A stretch of DNA of 60,618 nucleotides from Planctomycetota bacterium (GTDB lineage: Bacteria > Planctomycetota > Phycisphaerae > Phycisphaerales > Phycisphaeraceae), in assembly GCA_026386955.1 (NCBI GenBank), contig JAPLMQ010000306.1, positions 1 through 60,618 of the forward strand, given 5' to 3'. The position numbers and the translations under genes are program-made. A model generated the notes under the pieces. That model had not been told where the DNA came from. It saw only the letters and a program-made list of their open reading frames with translations, and ran no database searches. This document shows, in pieces, positions 1 through 9,069 of the stretch. Position 1 is the stretch's first letter, and each line of letters begins with the position of its first letter.

Positions 1-2
1 GG

Positions 3-1340
3 GGCGACCTCGAAGTGCACGCGCCGGAGCGCAAGGGCATGCGCGACGCGGAGATCCAGCGCTTCAAGGCCATGTCCCGCCCACCCGGAAGCCCCGGAAA
101 CCCAGCCGCCACCCCCGCCGCCACGCAGCCCGAGCTCCCTCCGCTCGAGATGCAGCCCATCCCCCTCTCGCAGGGGCAATCGCTCGTCGAGTGCCTCATG
201 CCCACCGACATCCACCCCATCCCGTGGTCGATCCTTGCGGCGACCCTCGTGGGCTTCGTGCTGCTGGTCGGCCCGGTCGACTACTTCGTGCTGGGCCACT
301 TCCGCAAGCGGGTGCTCACGTGGGTCCTCTTCCCCGCGGGCTGCGTGCTCTGCATGGTCGGCGTGCTCCTCGCGGCCAGCGCCTATCTCGGGCGGCATGA
401 CCGCACCCGCAACGTGGTCGTCATCGACGTCGGCGCGGGCAACCGCGTCCTGCGCGAGACCCGGCTGGAACTCGTCCTCGCGGGCTCGTCGCGGGCTCGC
501 ACCGCCGACGCCCGGCAGAGCCTCTATTGCCCGGTGGACCAGAACTGGCTGGCGGCCCCCTACTACAACATGCGGTATTACGGGCAGAACCGCAGCGGCG
601 GGCCGACGACGATCGAAGGGTGGTACCCCGCGGCCTACACCTCGACGAGCCAGCTCGAGCAATGGCTGCCGAGCGTCTCGCGCTACACGCGCATCGCCCC
701 GGAGGACGTGAAGCTGCCGGCGTGGAACTGGGACAACTTCGACCTGAGCCTCTGGCGGGCGGAGGCGACGGCCAATCGCGCGTCGGACGTGCGCATCCGT
801 GCCGCCGAGGCCCAGCGCCGCGGATTGCCCGCCCCAACCAAGCCCATGCCTAGTCCGGCGGGCGGGATTCGCCAACGGTATCAGCCCGACGCGATCACCC
901 ACGGGCTCGTGGGCGACGACCCGGAGCTCGCGGTCTTCACCCTCTATGGGCGCCGGGGCGAGCCCGAAATCACCCAACTGCGGGCCCCCAAGGCGGACCT
1001 CGCCCAGAGTAACGCCTCGTTCAACACCTACCAAAGCTACTTCCCCTGGCTCGGCCCGCTCTGCGCCCGCTCGCGAGAGGGGCTCTTCTGCGTCGTCTCC
1101 GCCATCTCGCCCAACGGGGCGGCCGACCTTGAGGACCTAAGCCTGCTCGACGCGCTCGATCCGGACCAACTGCTGGTGGTCGTCGCCCAGTGGCGCGGGA
1201 CGGACATGGTCTTCTACCGCAGGCTCTACCGCCTGGGGCTGGGCCCGGCAGAGGTCGAGGCGGCCAACTCCGCCGGAGCGCCGGCCCCCGAAGGCGCGAC
1301 GCCCGCCCCCACGCCCGAACCCATCATCGAAGAGGATTGA
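3..1340 (+). CDS. membrane protein, C-terminal part (5' end outside window)
   Basis: The reading frame is open from the first base, and the first possible start (GTG at 15) has no ribosome site, so this is probably the end of a longer gene. A Pro/Ala-rich linker (about residues 20-60) is followed by two membrane segments near residues 70-90 and 100-123, joined by a short basic loop. A roughly 300-residue soluble domain follows, rich in Trp and Tyr and ending in a Pro/Glu-rich tail. The ABC-transporter ATPase starts 4 nt downstream, so the two are probably cotranscribed. Membrane proteins of this shape often accompany ABC-2 exporters in planctomycetes, but I recognise no catalytic motif. Function unknown. 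Confidence 0.7.
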   Translation, partial: GDLEVHAPERKGMRDAEIQRFKAMSRPPGSPGNPAATPAATQPELPPLEMQPIPLSQGQSLVECLMPTDIHPIPWSILAATLVGFVLLVGPVDYFVLGHFRKRVLTWVLFPAGCVLCMVGVLLAASAYLGRHDRTRNVVVIDVGAGNRVLRETRLELVLAGSSRARTADARQSLYCPVDQNWLAAPYYNMRYYGQNRSGGPTTIEGWYPAAYTSTSQLEQWLPSVSRYTRIAPEDVKLPAWNWDNFDLSLWRAEATANRASDVRIRAAEAQRRGLPAPTKPMPSPAGGIRQRYQPDAITHGLVGDDPELAVFTLYGRRGEPEITQLRAPKADLAQSNASFNTYQSYFPWLGPLCARSREGLFCVVSAISPNGAADLEDLSLLDALDPDQLLVVVAQWRGTDMVFYRRLYRLGLGPAEVEAANSAGAPAPEGATPAPTPEPIIEED

Positions 1341-1344
1341 CCGC

Positions 1345-2277
1345 ATGGCCTTCGTCGAGATCGACAACCTCTGGGTGACGTACGGCAAGTTCTCGGCCGT
1401 GAAGGGCATCTCGATGCAGATCCCCAAGGGGGAGGTCTTCGGGTTCATCGGGCCCAACGGCGCGGGGAAGTCGTCGACGTTCAAGGTGCTCGCCACGCTG
1501 CTCAAGCCCACGCGCGGGAAGGTCACGCTCGACGGCATCAGCGTGCCCGACAACCCGCGGGCGATCCGCAGGCGCATCGGGTACATGCCCGACTTCTTCG
1601 GCGTCTACGAGGACCTGACGGCCAACGAGTACCTGCACTTCTTCGCGGCCGCGTTCCGCATCGAGCGCGACCGCAGGCAGCGCACCGTCGACGACGTGCT
1701 CGCCCTGACCGACCTGACGGGGAAGCGCGACGCGCAGGTCGACACGCTCTCGCGCGGGATGAAGCAGCGGCTGGGGCTCGCCCGCGTGCTGCTGCACGAC
1801 CCCGACCTCCTGCTGCTCGACGAGCCGGCCTCGGGGCTCGACCCGCGGGCCCGGATCGAGATGCGCGAGCTGCTCAAGGAGCTGCGCAAGATGGGCAAGA
1901 CGATCCTGATCTCCAGCCACATCCTGCACGAGCTGGCCCACCTCTGCACCCGGATCGGGATCATCGAGCAGGGGCAGCTCATCGCCCAGGGCTCGCTGGA
2001 GGAGATCTACGCGCAGCTCACGCTCATGCGGCTGATCCACGTGCAGATCGTCAACACCAGCCCGGAGCTGATCCAGAAGGTGCGCGGGATCGAGGGCGTG
2101 GCGTCGGTGGAGGAAGAGATCGACCGCGTGGCGATCCGGCTGCACGAGGACCGCCTCACGGCCGAGGATTTGCTGGGCAAGCTGCACGAGCTGGGGGCGA
2201 AGGTGCGCATGTTCCAGCCCGACGCGATGGACATGGAGACGGCCTTCATGAAGCTGACGCAGGGGAAGGTGGCGTAG
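1345..2277 (+). CDS. ABC transporter ATP-binding protein
   Basis: ATPase subunit of an ABC transporter, 310 aa. Walker A GPNGAGKS lies at 36-43, the signature LSRGMKQ at 135-141, Walker B LLLLDE at 155-160, and the switch histidine in SHILHE near 192. The C-terminal 80 residues form the small regulatory domain usual for ABC-2 type exporter ATPases (NatA/CcmA-like). No permease gene follows; the transmembrane partner presumably lies upstream of the window, beyond the membrane protein that ends 4 nt before this start. The substrate cannot be told from sequence. Confidence 0.93.
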   Translation: MAFVEIDNLWVTYGKFSAVKGISMQIPKGEVFGFIGPNGAGKSSTFKVLATLLKPTRGKVTLDGISVPDNPRAIRRRIGYMPDFFGVYEDLTANEYLHFFAAAFRIERDRRQRTVDDVLALTDLTGKRDAQVDTLSRGMKQRLGLARVLLHDPDLLLLDEPASGLDPRARIEMRELLKELRKMGKTILISSHILHELAHLCTRIGIIEQGQLIAQGSLEEIYAQLTLMRLIHVQIVNTSPELIQKVRGIEGVASVEEEIDRVAIRLHEDRLTAEDLLGKLHELGAKVRMFQPDAMDMETAFMKLTQGKVA

Positions 2278-2316
2278 GCGGGCGGGCATCCGTGCGGCGG
2301 AGACCCGCCGAACCAT

Positions 2317-2367
2317 CTCGATGTTTGAACCAGCTCGATGTTTGAACCCCCGCGATGTTTGACCCTC
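2317..2367 (+). repeat. three tandem 17-bp repeats upstream of nuoJ
   Basis: Three head-to-tail 17-bp units start at 2317, 2334 and 2351, with core CGATGTTTGAACC in the first two and CGATGTTTGACC in the third. Each carries a TTGAAC or TTGACC hexamer, and the third supplies the -35 of the candidate nuoJ promoter. Confidence 0.85.
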
Positions 2368-2387
2368 TTCCGCGGCGACGCTATTCT
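2359..2387 (+). promoter_or_regulatory. candidate promoter of nuoJKLMN
   Basis: TTGACC (2359-2364), a 17-bp spacer and TATTCT (2382-2387) match the primary sigma-factor consensus at 5/6 and 4/6. The predicted start is near 2394, about 40 nt before the nuoJ start codon. The -35 lies inside the third 17-bp repeat. Confidence 0.5.
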
Positions 2388-2432
2388 CTGCCCTCCTGAC
2401 CCCCTGGGTCTTACCTCCAGGGACGCAAGACC

Positions 2433-2981
2433 GTGATCGTCCTCGCCCAACAGGTCGCGTCCCACCCGCTGTCCCCCATGCAGCCGCTGCTCTTCTACGT
2501 CTTCGCCGCCCTGACCGTTGGCAGCGCCTGGGCGATCGTCCTCAGCCAGAACATCATCCGCATGGCGGTCTACCTGCTGACGACGCTGGCGGGCGTCGCG
2601 GCGATCTACTTCATGCTCAACGCCGAGTTCCTCGCGGCGATCCAGTTGATCGTCTACGCGGGGGGGACGCTGATCCTGATCGTCTTCGGGGTGATGCTCA
2701 CCAGCAAGAACCCGTTCATGCAGTTGGTGACCTCGCCCCTGGAGCGGGCCTTGGGGCTCTTCATCGCCGCCTCGGTTGCGGTGATGGCGATGGTGGCGCT
2801 GCTCAACTCGCCGGTCCCCGGGGGCGCCGCAGCCCCCGCGGCGCCGGCGGGGCATGACCACGTGGCCCGCATCGGGCGGGCGCTGCTGAGCGACTACCTC
2901 GTGCCCTTCGAGCTCGCGGCGGTGCTGCTGCTGGTGGTGATGGTCGCCGCCGCGTACATGGCCCGCCGGACGCAACGCTGA
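2433..2981 (+). CDS. nuoJ: NADH-quinone oxidoreductase subunit J
   Basis: Membrane subunit of respiratory complex I (ND6 homologue), 182 aa with five predicted membrane helices. The family-typical stretch around YFMLNAEFLAAIQLIVYAGG includes the pi-bulge helix that couples quinone reduction to proton pumping. A GTG start follows AGGGA with about 9 nt spacing; ATG at 2478 is an alternative that would begin right at helix 1. First gene of a compact nuoJKLMN run. The loop before the last helix is rich in Ala, Gly and Pro. Confidence 0.93.
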   Translation: MIVLAQQVASHPLSPMQPLLFYVFAALTVGSAWAIVLSQNIIRMAVYLLTTLAGVAAIYFMLNAEFLAAIQLIVYAGGTLILIVFGVMLTSKNPFMQLVTSPLERALGLFIAASVAVMAMVALLNSPVPGGAAAPAAPAGHDHVARIGRALLSDYLVPFELAAVLLLVVMVAAAYMARRTQR

Positions 2982-3031
2982 GGCCATCGAGCCGATTTCG
3001 CTGGACCGACTTCGACGGAAATAGCCCCCGC

Positions 3032-3373
3032 ATGAGCGACCTGCTGCTGACCATCTCGCTGCCCCACTTCCTGGTGGTCTCGTTCCTGCTCCTGGCGGCG
3101 GGGATCAGCACCATGCTCACCAAGCGCAACGCCATCGGCATCCTCATCGGCGTGGAGCTGGTGCTCAACGCGGCGGCGATCAACTTCGTCGCCTTCAACC
3201 ACTACGGCTGGCCCGGGGTCCGCGCCGCCCCCGCCATCGACGGGCAGATGTTCGCGATCTTCATCATCGTCCTGGCCGCGGCGGAGGCCTCCGTCGCCTT
3301 GGCGATCTTCCTCAACTTCTACAACAACTTCGGCTCCATCGACGTGGAGCGCGCCGACGACCTCAAAGCATGA
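3032..3373 (+). CDS. nuoK: NADH-quinone oxidoreductase subunit K
   Basis: ND4L homologue, 113 aa, three membrane helices. The family glutamate lies in helix 2 (GILIGVELVLNAAAINF) and a second acidic residue in helix 3 (AAAEASVALAIF); both belong to the central proton relay of complex I. The stop overlaps the nuoL start by 4 nt (ATGA), indicating translational coupling. Confidence 0.96.
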   Translation: MSDLLLTISLPHFLVVSFLLLAAGISTMLTKRNAIGILIGVELVLNAAAINFVAFNHYGWPGVRAAPAIDGQMFAIFIIVLAAAEASVALAIFLNFYNNFGSIDVERADDLKA

Positions 3374-5523
3374 CGCCCGTTCAAGCCCACATCCTCGACC
3401 TCCTCGCCGCCGCCACGCTCATCCCGCTGGCGAGCGCGCTGCTGCTGCTCTTCGCGGGCAAGCGCTGGCTGGGCCGGCTCAGCGGGTGGGTCGCCACCCT
3501 CGCGATGGCGGGCTCCTGCGGCTGCGCGCTGGCCGCCCTCTCCGCCTGGCAGGACAACCTCCCTGCGACCATCGTCTTCGAGATCCCCTGGATCCCCGTC
3601 CCCGGGCAGGCGGCGGGCTACCTCAACCTGGGCATGCTCGTCGACCATCTCACCGTCGCGATGACGGCCATGGTCACGCTCATCGCCACCCTCGTCCACC
3701 TCTACAGCATCGGCTACATGCAGGGCGACAAGCGCTTCGAGCGCTTCTTCGCCTACCTCTCGCTCTTCACCTTCGCGATGCTCGGCATCGTCGTCAGCGC
3801 CTCGCTCACGCAGCTCTTCGTCTTCTGGGAGCTCGTCGGCCTCACCAGCTACCTGCTCATCGGCTTCTGGTTCGAGAGGCCCGGCCCGCGGCTGGCCTGC
3901 AAAAAAGCGTTCGTGATGAACCGCATCGGCGACGCGGGCTTCCTCGCCGGGCTGGCGATCCTCTACTGCAAGCTCGGGGGGAACCTGCTGCTCCCCGCCG
4001 CGGGAGACGCGCAGACGCCCAGCGGCGTGCCGATCGAGACGATCTACCAGACGCTCACCGCCATCCTCGCCGACGAGAACGCCTCGATCCTCAGCCCGCC
4101 CGCCTGGCTGACCTTCGCCGGCATCGCCCTCTTCTGCGGCGCGATCGGGAAGTCGGCCCAGTTCCCGCTCCACACTTGGCTGCCCGACGCGATGGAGGGG
4201 CCGACGCCCGTCTCCTCGATCGTCCACTCCGCGACGATGGTGGCCGCGGGCGTCTACCTCACCGCCCGGCTGCTGCCGATCCTCACGCCCGGCGTCCACC
4301 TCTTCATCGCCACCATCGGGCTGGTCACGCTCGTCATCGGCGCCTGCATGGCCCTGGTGATGACCGACATCAAGCGCGTCCTCGCCTACTCGACGCTCTC
4401 GCAACTGGGCTACATGGTCCTGGGCCTGGGCGCGGGGGCCTACAACTTCGCCCTGCTCCATCTCGTCGCCCACGCCTTCTTCAAGTGCTGCCTCTTCCAG
4501 TGCGCCGGCTCGGTCATCCACGCCGCGGGAGGCAAGCAGGACCTCCGCAGCTTCGGCGGGCTCTGGCGGAAGATGCCCGCGACGATGGCCTGCTTCGCAG
4601 TCTGCACGCTCGCCATCGCCGGCGCGTCGGTCATGGGCGTGGGGCTCAGCGGCCACTACTCCAAGGACGGGCTGATCGCCTGCATGCACAACTACGGCCT
4701 CGCCCTCGACGAGGCCTTCAACCCCGGCGGGACGACATTCCCCTTCGCCCACATCTTCTACTGGGCCCCCGTGGCCGTCGCGTATGTCACCGCGTTCTAC
4801 ATGGCCCGGGCCTTCACGCTCACCTTCCTCGGCTCGCCTCGCGAACCGCACCTCATCGAGCACGCCCACGAGGCGCCGCTCACGATGCTCGTTCCGCAGG
4901 GCGCGCTGGCGCTGCTCGCGGTCGTCGCGACGCCCTGGGGCATGGCCTTCTGGGGCGATCGCATCAACGCCTCGGCCATGATCGTGCCTTGGGTGCAGGG
5001 CGGCACGGAGGAGCAGGTCGGCGAGACGGCGGTGGAGTTCACGCACCACGCGGTGGGCTTCGCCTGGCTCGTCGGGATCGCCGGGGGCGTCGCGCTCTAC
5101 GCCGCGGGAACGAAGAACGCCGCCCGCCTCGCCAAGCTGCCGGGCGTCCGGCTGCTCCACACATGGTTCCTCAACAAGTTCTACTTCGACGGGCTCTACG
5201 ACGGCTTCGTCGTCGGGCTCGCCAAGGCCGTGGCGGGATTGGCTTGGATCCTCGACCGCGCGGTGATCGACGCCGCGGTCGACGCGCTCGCGAAGCGCGT
5301 CCGGGAGGGGGCGGCCTCCATCAGCCCGTTCGACCCGGACCCGTCGGGAAGCCCGATCAACAGCGTCGCCTTCGCCGCCCAGGCCGCCGACCAAGCCCTG
5401 CGCCCGACGCACTCGGGGCGCATCCGGCTCTACGTCCTGCTGGCCTTCGGCTCGGCGGCGTTGATCCTCATGGCGGTGCTGATCCTCGTCTTCGCCGCGC
5501 GGGCGGCGGGTCACGCGGCGTGA
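3370..5523 (+). CDS. nuoL: NADH-quinone oxidoreductase subunit L
   Basis: Antiporter-like proton-pumping subunit (ND5 homologue), 717 aa, the normal length. It has the N-terminal NuoL domain, the ion-channel core with the helix containing HTWLPDAMEGPTPVSSIVHS, conserved lysines in the discontinuous helices, and a C-terminal lateral helix ending in a last membrane anchor. It forms the distal end of the membrane arm. It overlaps nuoK by 4 nt and is followed after 52 nt by nuoM. Confidence 0.97.
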   Translation: MTPVQAHILDLLAAATLIPLASALLLLFAGKRWLGRLSGWVATLAMAGSCGCALAALSAWQDNLPATIVFEIPWIPVPGQAAGYLNLGMLVDHLTVAMTAMVTLIATLVHLYSIGYMQGDKRFERFFAYLSLFTFAMLGIVVSASLTQLFVFWELVGLTSYLLIGFWFERPGPRLACKKAFVMNRIGDAGFLAGLAILYCKLGGNLLLPAAGDAQTPSGVPIETIYQTLTAILADENASILSPPAWLTFAGIALFCGAIGKSAQFPLHTWLPDAMEGPTPVSSIVHSATMVAAGVYLTARLLPILTPGVHLFIATIGLVTLVIGACMALVMTDIKRVLAYSTLSQLGYMVLGLGAGAYNFALLHLVAHAFFKCCLFQCAGSVIHAAGGKQDLRSFGGLWRKMPATMACFAVCTLAIAGASVMGVGLSGHYSKDGLIACMHNYGLALDEAFNPGGTTFPFAHIFYWAPVAVAYVTAFYMARAFTLTFLGSPREPHLIEHAHEAPLTMLVPQGALALLAVVATPWGMAFWGDRINASAMIVPWVQGGTEEQVGETAVEFTHHAVGFAWLVGIAGGVALYAAGTKNAARLAKLPGVRLLHTWFLNKFYFDGLYDGFVVGLAKAVAGLAWILDRAVIDAAVDALAKRVREGAASISPFDPDPSGSPINSVAFAAQAADQALRPTHSGRIRLYVLLAFGSAALILMAVLILVFAARAAGHAA

Positions 5524-5575
5524 CGAATCCCTGCATGCGGGCACGGACACAGCCGCCCGCCCCGTCCGAACCGGA

Positions 5576-7324
5576 ATGTCGACCATGCCGCCCCTGATCC
5601 TCACCCACCTCGCGCCGCACGCTCTGGCGCCCTTCGCGCTGGCCCAGCTCATCGAGCCCGGCTCCTTCACCGACTCCACCACGCCCTCCCTGCTCGACGC
5701 CGTCCTCCCCTCGGTCCTCAACTGGATGCTCTTCCTCCCCGCGTTGGCGGGGGCGATCTGCTTCCTCCCCGGCGTCTCCCGCGCCTCCGCCCGCGCGCTC
5801 GCCCTTCTCACCACCCTGGGCTCCTTCGCCCTGAGCCTCGTCATCGCGTTCGACTACTACTTCAACCAGAACGCCAGCGGCGTGGCAGCGGTCACGCTCA
5901 AGCCCTGGATCGAGTCGATCCACGCCAACTACCACGTCGGCGTCGACGGGCTCAACCTTCCGCTGGTCCTGCTCACCACGTCGCTCTCGGTGCTGGTCGT
6001 GCTCGCCGCGTGGCGGATCGAGAAGGCGACGCAGGCCTTCATGGGGCTCTTCCTCTTCCTGCTCACGGGGATGCTGGGCGTCTTCGTCGCGCTCGACCTC
6101 TTCCTCTTCTATCTCTTCTTCGAGGTCTCGCTGCTGCCGATGTATTTCCTGATCGGGATCTGGGGCGGGCCGAGGAAGGAATACGCGGCGATCAAGTTCT
6201 TCCTCTACACGCTCGCGGGCTCGATCTGCCTGCTCTTCGTGATGCTCGGGCTCTACTGCCTCACGCCCGCGGGGACCGCGAACCACGTCAACACCTGGCA
6301 GCTCGTCGACTCAGGCGAGCAGGACTCGCTGATCAGCGAATCGGTCCGGGCGCTCTTTGCAGGTCCGAGCACCGGGCTCCACGGCCCGACGCCCGCGGGG
6401 CCGTACTGGCTCCACGCCCAGGCCTTCTTCCTGCTGACGCTCGTCGCGTTCCTCATCAAGCTCCCCGCGGTCCCCTTCCACACCTGGCTGCCCGACGCCC
6501 ACGTCGAGGCGCCCACGCCGATCTCCATGATCCTCGCGGGCGTGCTGCTCAAGATGGGCGGCTACGGGCTGATGCGCGTGACCTACCCGCTCTTCCCCGA
6601 CGCCGCGCGCCATTTCTGGCTCCCCGTCGCCACGCTGGGCGTCGTCGCCATCCTCTACGGCGGTTTCTGCGCCCTCGCCCAGACCGACTGGAAAAAGCTC
6701 GTCGCCTACTCCTCCGTCAGCCACATGGGCTACGTCACCCTCGGCTTGGCGGTGCTCACCCGCACCGGCTTCGACGGCGCCTACTTCCAGATGATCGCCC
6801 ACGGCATCACCTCGGCCCTGATGTTCTTCCTCGTCGGCGTCGTCTACGACCGCGCCCACCACCGCGACATCAACCGCCTCGGCGGGCTCTGGCTGAAATT
6901 CCCCGGGCTGGGCGGGTGGTCGCTCCTGGCCTTCTGCGCCGGCATGGGCCTGCCCGGGCTCTGCGGCTTCGTCGGCGAGCTGCTCGTGATCTTCGGCACC
7001 TTCGAGGCCAACGGGCAACTCCCCGGCACGATCCCCGGATCGGCGGGTTCCGGGGGCTTCATGGGCGCCGCGACGATCCTGGGCCTCTTCGCCTCGCTGG
7101 GCGTCGTCATCACCGCGGGCTACACCCTCTGGATGTTCCAGCGCGTCTTCATGGGCCCCGAGCGCCCCGAGGCCGCGGGCTACGCCCCGATCACCGCGCG
7201 CGAATACGGGATCATGGCCGCGCTGGGCATGGCAGCGGTCCTCTTCGGCCTCGTCCCCCTGCTGGTCTTCCGACTCACCGACCCGACCTTCTACGCCCTC
7301 GCCTCCGTGCTGGGCCTGAACTGA
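5576..7324 (+). CDS. nuoM: NADH-quinone oxidoreductase subunit M
   Basis: Second antiporter-like subunit (ND4 homologue), 582 aa, about 14 membrane helices. The discontinuous-helix motif HTWLPDAHVEAPTPISMILAG and the helix with KKLVAYSSVSHMGYV are both present. The N-terminus is longer than in most NuoM proteins, with an extra hydrophobic segment before the core. The first ATG (5576) is used here; ATG at 5585 is equally possible. The stop codon shares one base with the nuoN start. Confidence 0.96.
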   Translation: MSTMPPLILTHLAPHALAPFALAQLIEPGSFTDSTTPSLLDAVLPSVLNWMLFLPALAGAICFLPGVSRASARALALLTTLGSFALSLVIAFDYYFNQNASGVAAVTLKPWIESIHANYHVGVDGLNLPLVLLTTSLSVLVVLAAWRIEKATQAFMGLFLFLLTGMLGVFVALDLFLFYLFFEVSLLPMYFLIGIWGGPRKEYAAIKFFLYTLAGSICLLFVMLGLYCLTPAGTANHVNTWQLVDSGEQDSLISESVRALFAGPSTGLHGPTPAGPYWLHAQAFFLLTLVAFLIKLPAVPFHTWLPDAHVEAPTPISMILAGVLLKMGGYGLMRVTYPLFPDAARHFWLPVATLGVVAILYGGFCALAQTDWKKLVAYSSVSHMGYVTLGLAVLTRTGFDGAYFQMIAHGITSALMFFLVGVVYDRAHHRDINRLGGLWLKFPGLGGWSLLAFCAGMGLPGLCGFVGELLVIFGTFEANGQLPGTIPGSAGSGGFMGAATILGLFASLGVVITAGYTLWMFQRVFMGPERPEAAGYAPITAREYGIMAALGMAAVLFGLVPLLVFRLTDPTFYALASVLGLN

Positions 7325-8970
7325 TGCCCCCCAACACGCCTCATCTTCCGCCCTGGGAAACGCTCCGGCTGATCCTGCCCGAGATCACGCTCGCGCTGGG
7401 CATGGGGGCCGTGGTCCTCACGCCCTTCTTCGGGCGCAAGCGCGACCACCGCAGCACCGTCGTCGCCCTGGCGGCCCTCTTCCTCGCGCTGGTCGCGATC
7501 GTCAACACCACCCACTTCGGGGCCGCGACCATCCTGGGCGGGATGCTTAGCGTCGACCCGTTCAGCCAGTTCTTCAAGGCCTTGCTGCTGGTCTTCACGG
7601 GGCTGGTGATCGTGCAATGGCGCTCCACCGCGAGGCGCAACCCGCGCCCCAACGACACGCGCATGCAGGACGCGCCCGACCTGCTCTGCCTCCTGCTGGG
7701 CGCGTCGCTGGGCATGGCGCTGATGGCCTCGGCCACGAACCTCCTGATGATCTTCATGGCCACCGAGGCGGCCTCCTACCCCAGCTACGGCCTCGCCGGC
7801 TTCCGCAAGCGCGACCGCCTCGCCTCCAAGGGCGCGCTGAAGTACGTCGTCTTCGGGGCCGCCTCCAGCGCGGCCATGGTCTACGGCATGTCGCTGGTCT
7901 ACGGCGTGACGGGCACGCTCAGCCTCGCGGGCGTCGCCCTCCACATCGGCGAGCATGGCATCAGCCCGCTGCTGGCGATGGGGCTCTGCGGCATGTTCGC
8001 CGGGCTGGCCTTCAAGCTCGCGACCGTCCCGATGCACTTCTGGTGCCCCGACGTCTTCGAGGGCGCGCCGACCCACGTCACGACCTTCCTCGCCTTCGCC
8101 TCCAAGGCGGCCGCGATCTGCCTGCTGGTCCGCATCCTGCTGGCCTTCTCCGCCGCCTCGTCGGACGCCTCCGCCGCCGACCTGGGCGCGATGGCGACCG
8201 GCTTCGCCGCGCTCGGGGCCGTCACCGCGACATGGGCCAACCTCTTCGCGCTGCGGCAAGTCCACATCAAGCGGCTGCTGGCCTACAGTTCGATCGCCCA
8301 CGCGGGCTACATGACGATGACCGCCGCCGTCGCCCTGGGCCTGCCGCATGGCGTGGGCTCGCCCAACACCGTGGCGAGCGCGATCCTCTTCTACCTGCTC
8401 ACCTACGCCTTCATGAACCTGGGTGCGTTCACCGTGGCCGCGGTCATCATCCAGCGCACCGGGGCCGAGGACATCCGCCACTACGCGGGGATCGCGCAGC
8501 GGTCGCCGCTGCTCGCGGGGCTGATGACGCTCTTCCTGCTGAGCCTCTTCGGGATGCCCGGGCTGGGCGGGTTCATCGCCAAGGTCTGGCTGGCGATGAC
8601 GCTCTCGGGCGCGGGGACGATGGGCTTTGTCCTCATCGCGGTGCTGCTGGTCAACACGCTCGTGAGTTTGTATTACTACCTTCGCCCGGTTTACCATATG
8701 TACTTCACGAGGGACGACGGGCAGCGGCCCGCCTTCGCCGCCGCCCCCGCGAGCCTCGCGATCCTGCTCGTCTCCGCCCTGCTGCTGCTATGGACCGGCC
8801 TCTCCCCCGGCGCCGCCGACCGCATGACCCGCGACTTCGCCACCCTCGCCCCTCCGCTAGCCGACGCCTCCGGCACCCCCGGCATGGGCGCGTTGAAAGA
8901 CCCAGGACAGGACGACACCAATCGTCGCCGCGCGCCCGCGGCCCCGCGCCGCCGCGCGACCTTCCGCTGA
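7324..8970 (+). CDS. nuoN: NADH-quinone oxidoreductase subunit N
   Basis: Third antiporter-like subunit (ND2 homologue), 548 aa. It shows the helix with MHFWCPDVFEGAPTHVTTFL and the downstream segment KRLLAYSSIAHAGYM. The ATG at 7324 overlaps the nuoM stop (TGATG). The frame stays open far upstream in the nuoM shadow, but homology begins only at this ATG. The C-terminus carries a short, basic, Pro/Arg-rich tail after the last helix, absent from typical NuoN. It closes the nuoJKLMN run; subunits A-I are not in this window. Confidence 0.96.
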   Translation: MPPNTPHLPPWETLRLILPEITLALGMGAVVLTPFFGRKRDHRSTVVALAALFLALVAIVNTTHFGAATILGGMLSVDPFSQFFKALLLVFTGLVIVQWRSTARRNPRPNDTRMQDAPDLLCLLLGASLGMALMASATNLLMIFMATEAASYPSYGLAGFRKRDRLASKGALKYVVFGAASSAAMVYGMSLVYGVTGTLSLAGVALHIGEHGISPLLAMGLCGMFAGLAFKLATVPMHFWCPDVFEGAPTHVTTFLAFASKAAAICLLVRILLAFSAASSDASAADLGAMATGFAALGAVTATWANLFALRQVHIKRLLAYSSIAHAGYMTMTAAVALGLPHGVGSPNTVASAILFYLLTYAFMNLGAFTVAAVIIQRTGAEDIRHYAGIAQRSPLLAGLMTLFLLSLFGMPGLGGFIAKVWLAMTLSGAGTMGFVLIAVLLVNTLVSLYYYLRPVYHMYFTRDDGQRPAFAAAPASLAILLVSALLLLWTGLSPGAADRMTRDFATLAPPLADASGTPGMGALKDPGQDDTNRRRAPAAPRRRATFR

Positions 8971-9069
8971 GCCCCCACCACCGCCAAACCCGCAACGCCT
9001 CGCTCCGCATCGCGTCCGCCCCCCGGTTCTCCCCGCATCTCCCCCGCTTCCCCTTCCAGGAGTCATCAC

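Noticed and set aside
3319..5844. Long minus-strand reading frame opposite nuoL (and similar long frames opposite nuoN, the SNF2 gene and others)
   Set aside because: Arg/Gly/Ala/Asp-rich shadow of very GC-rich coding DNA; no motif, and the opposite strand encodes clear complex I subunits.
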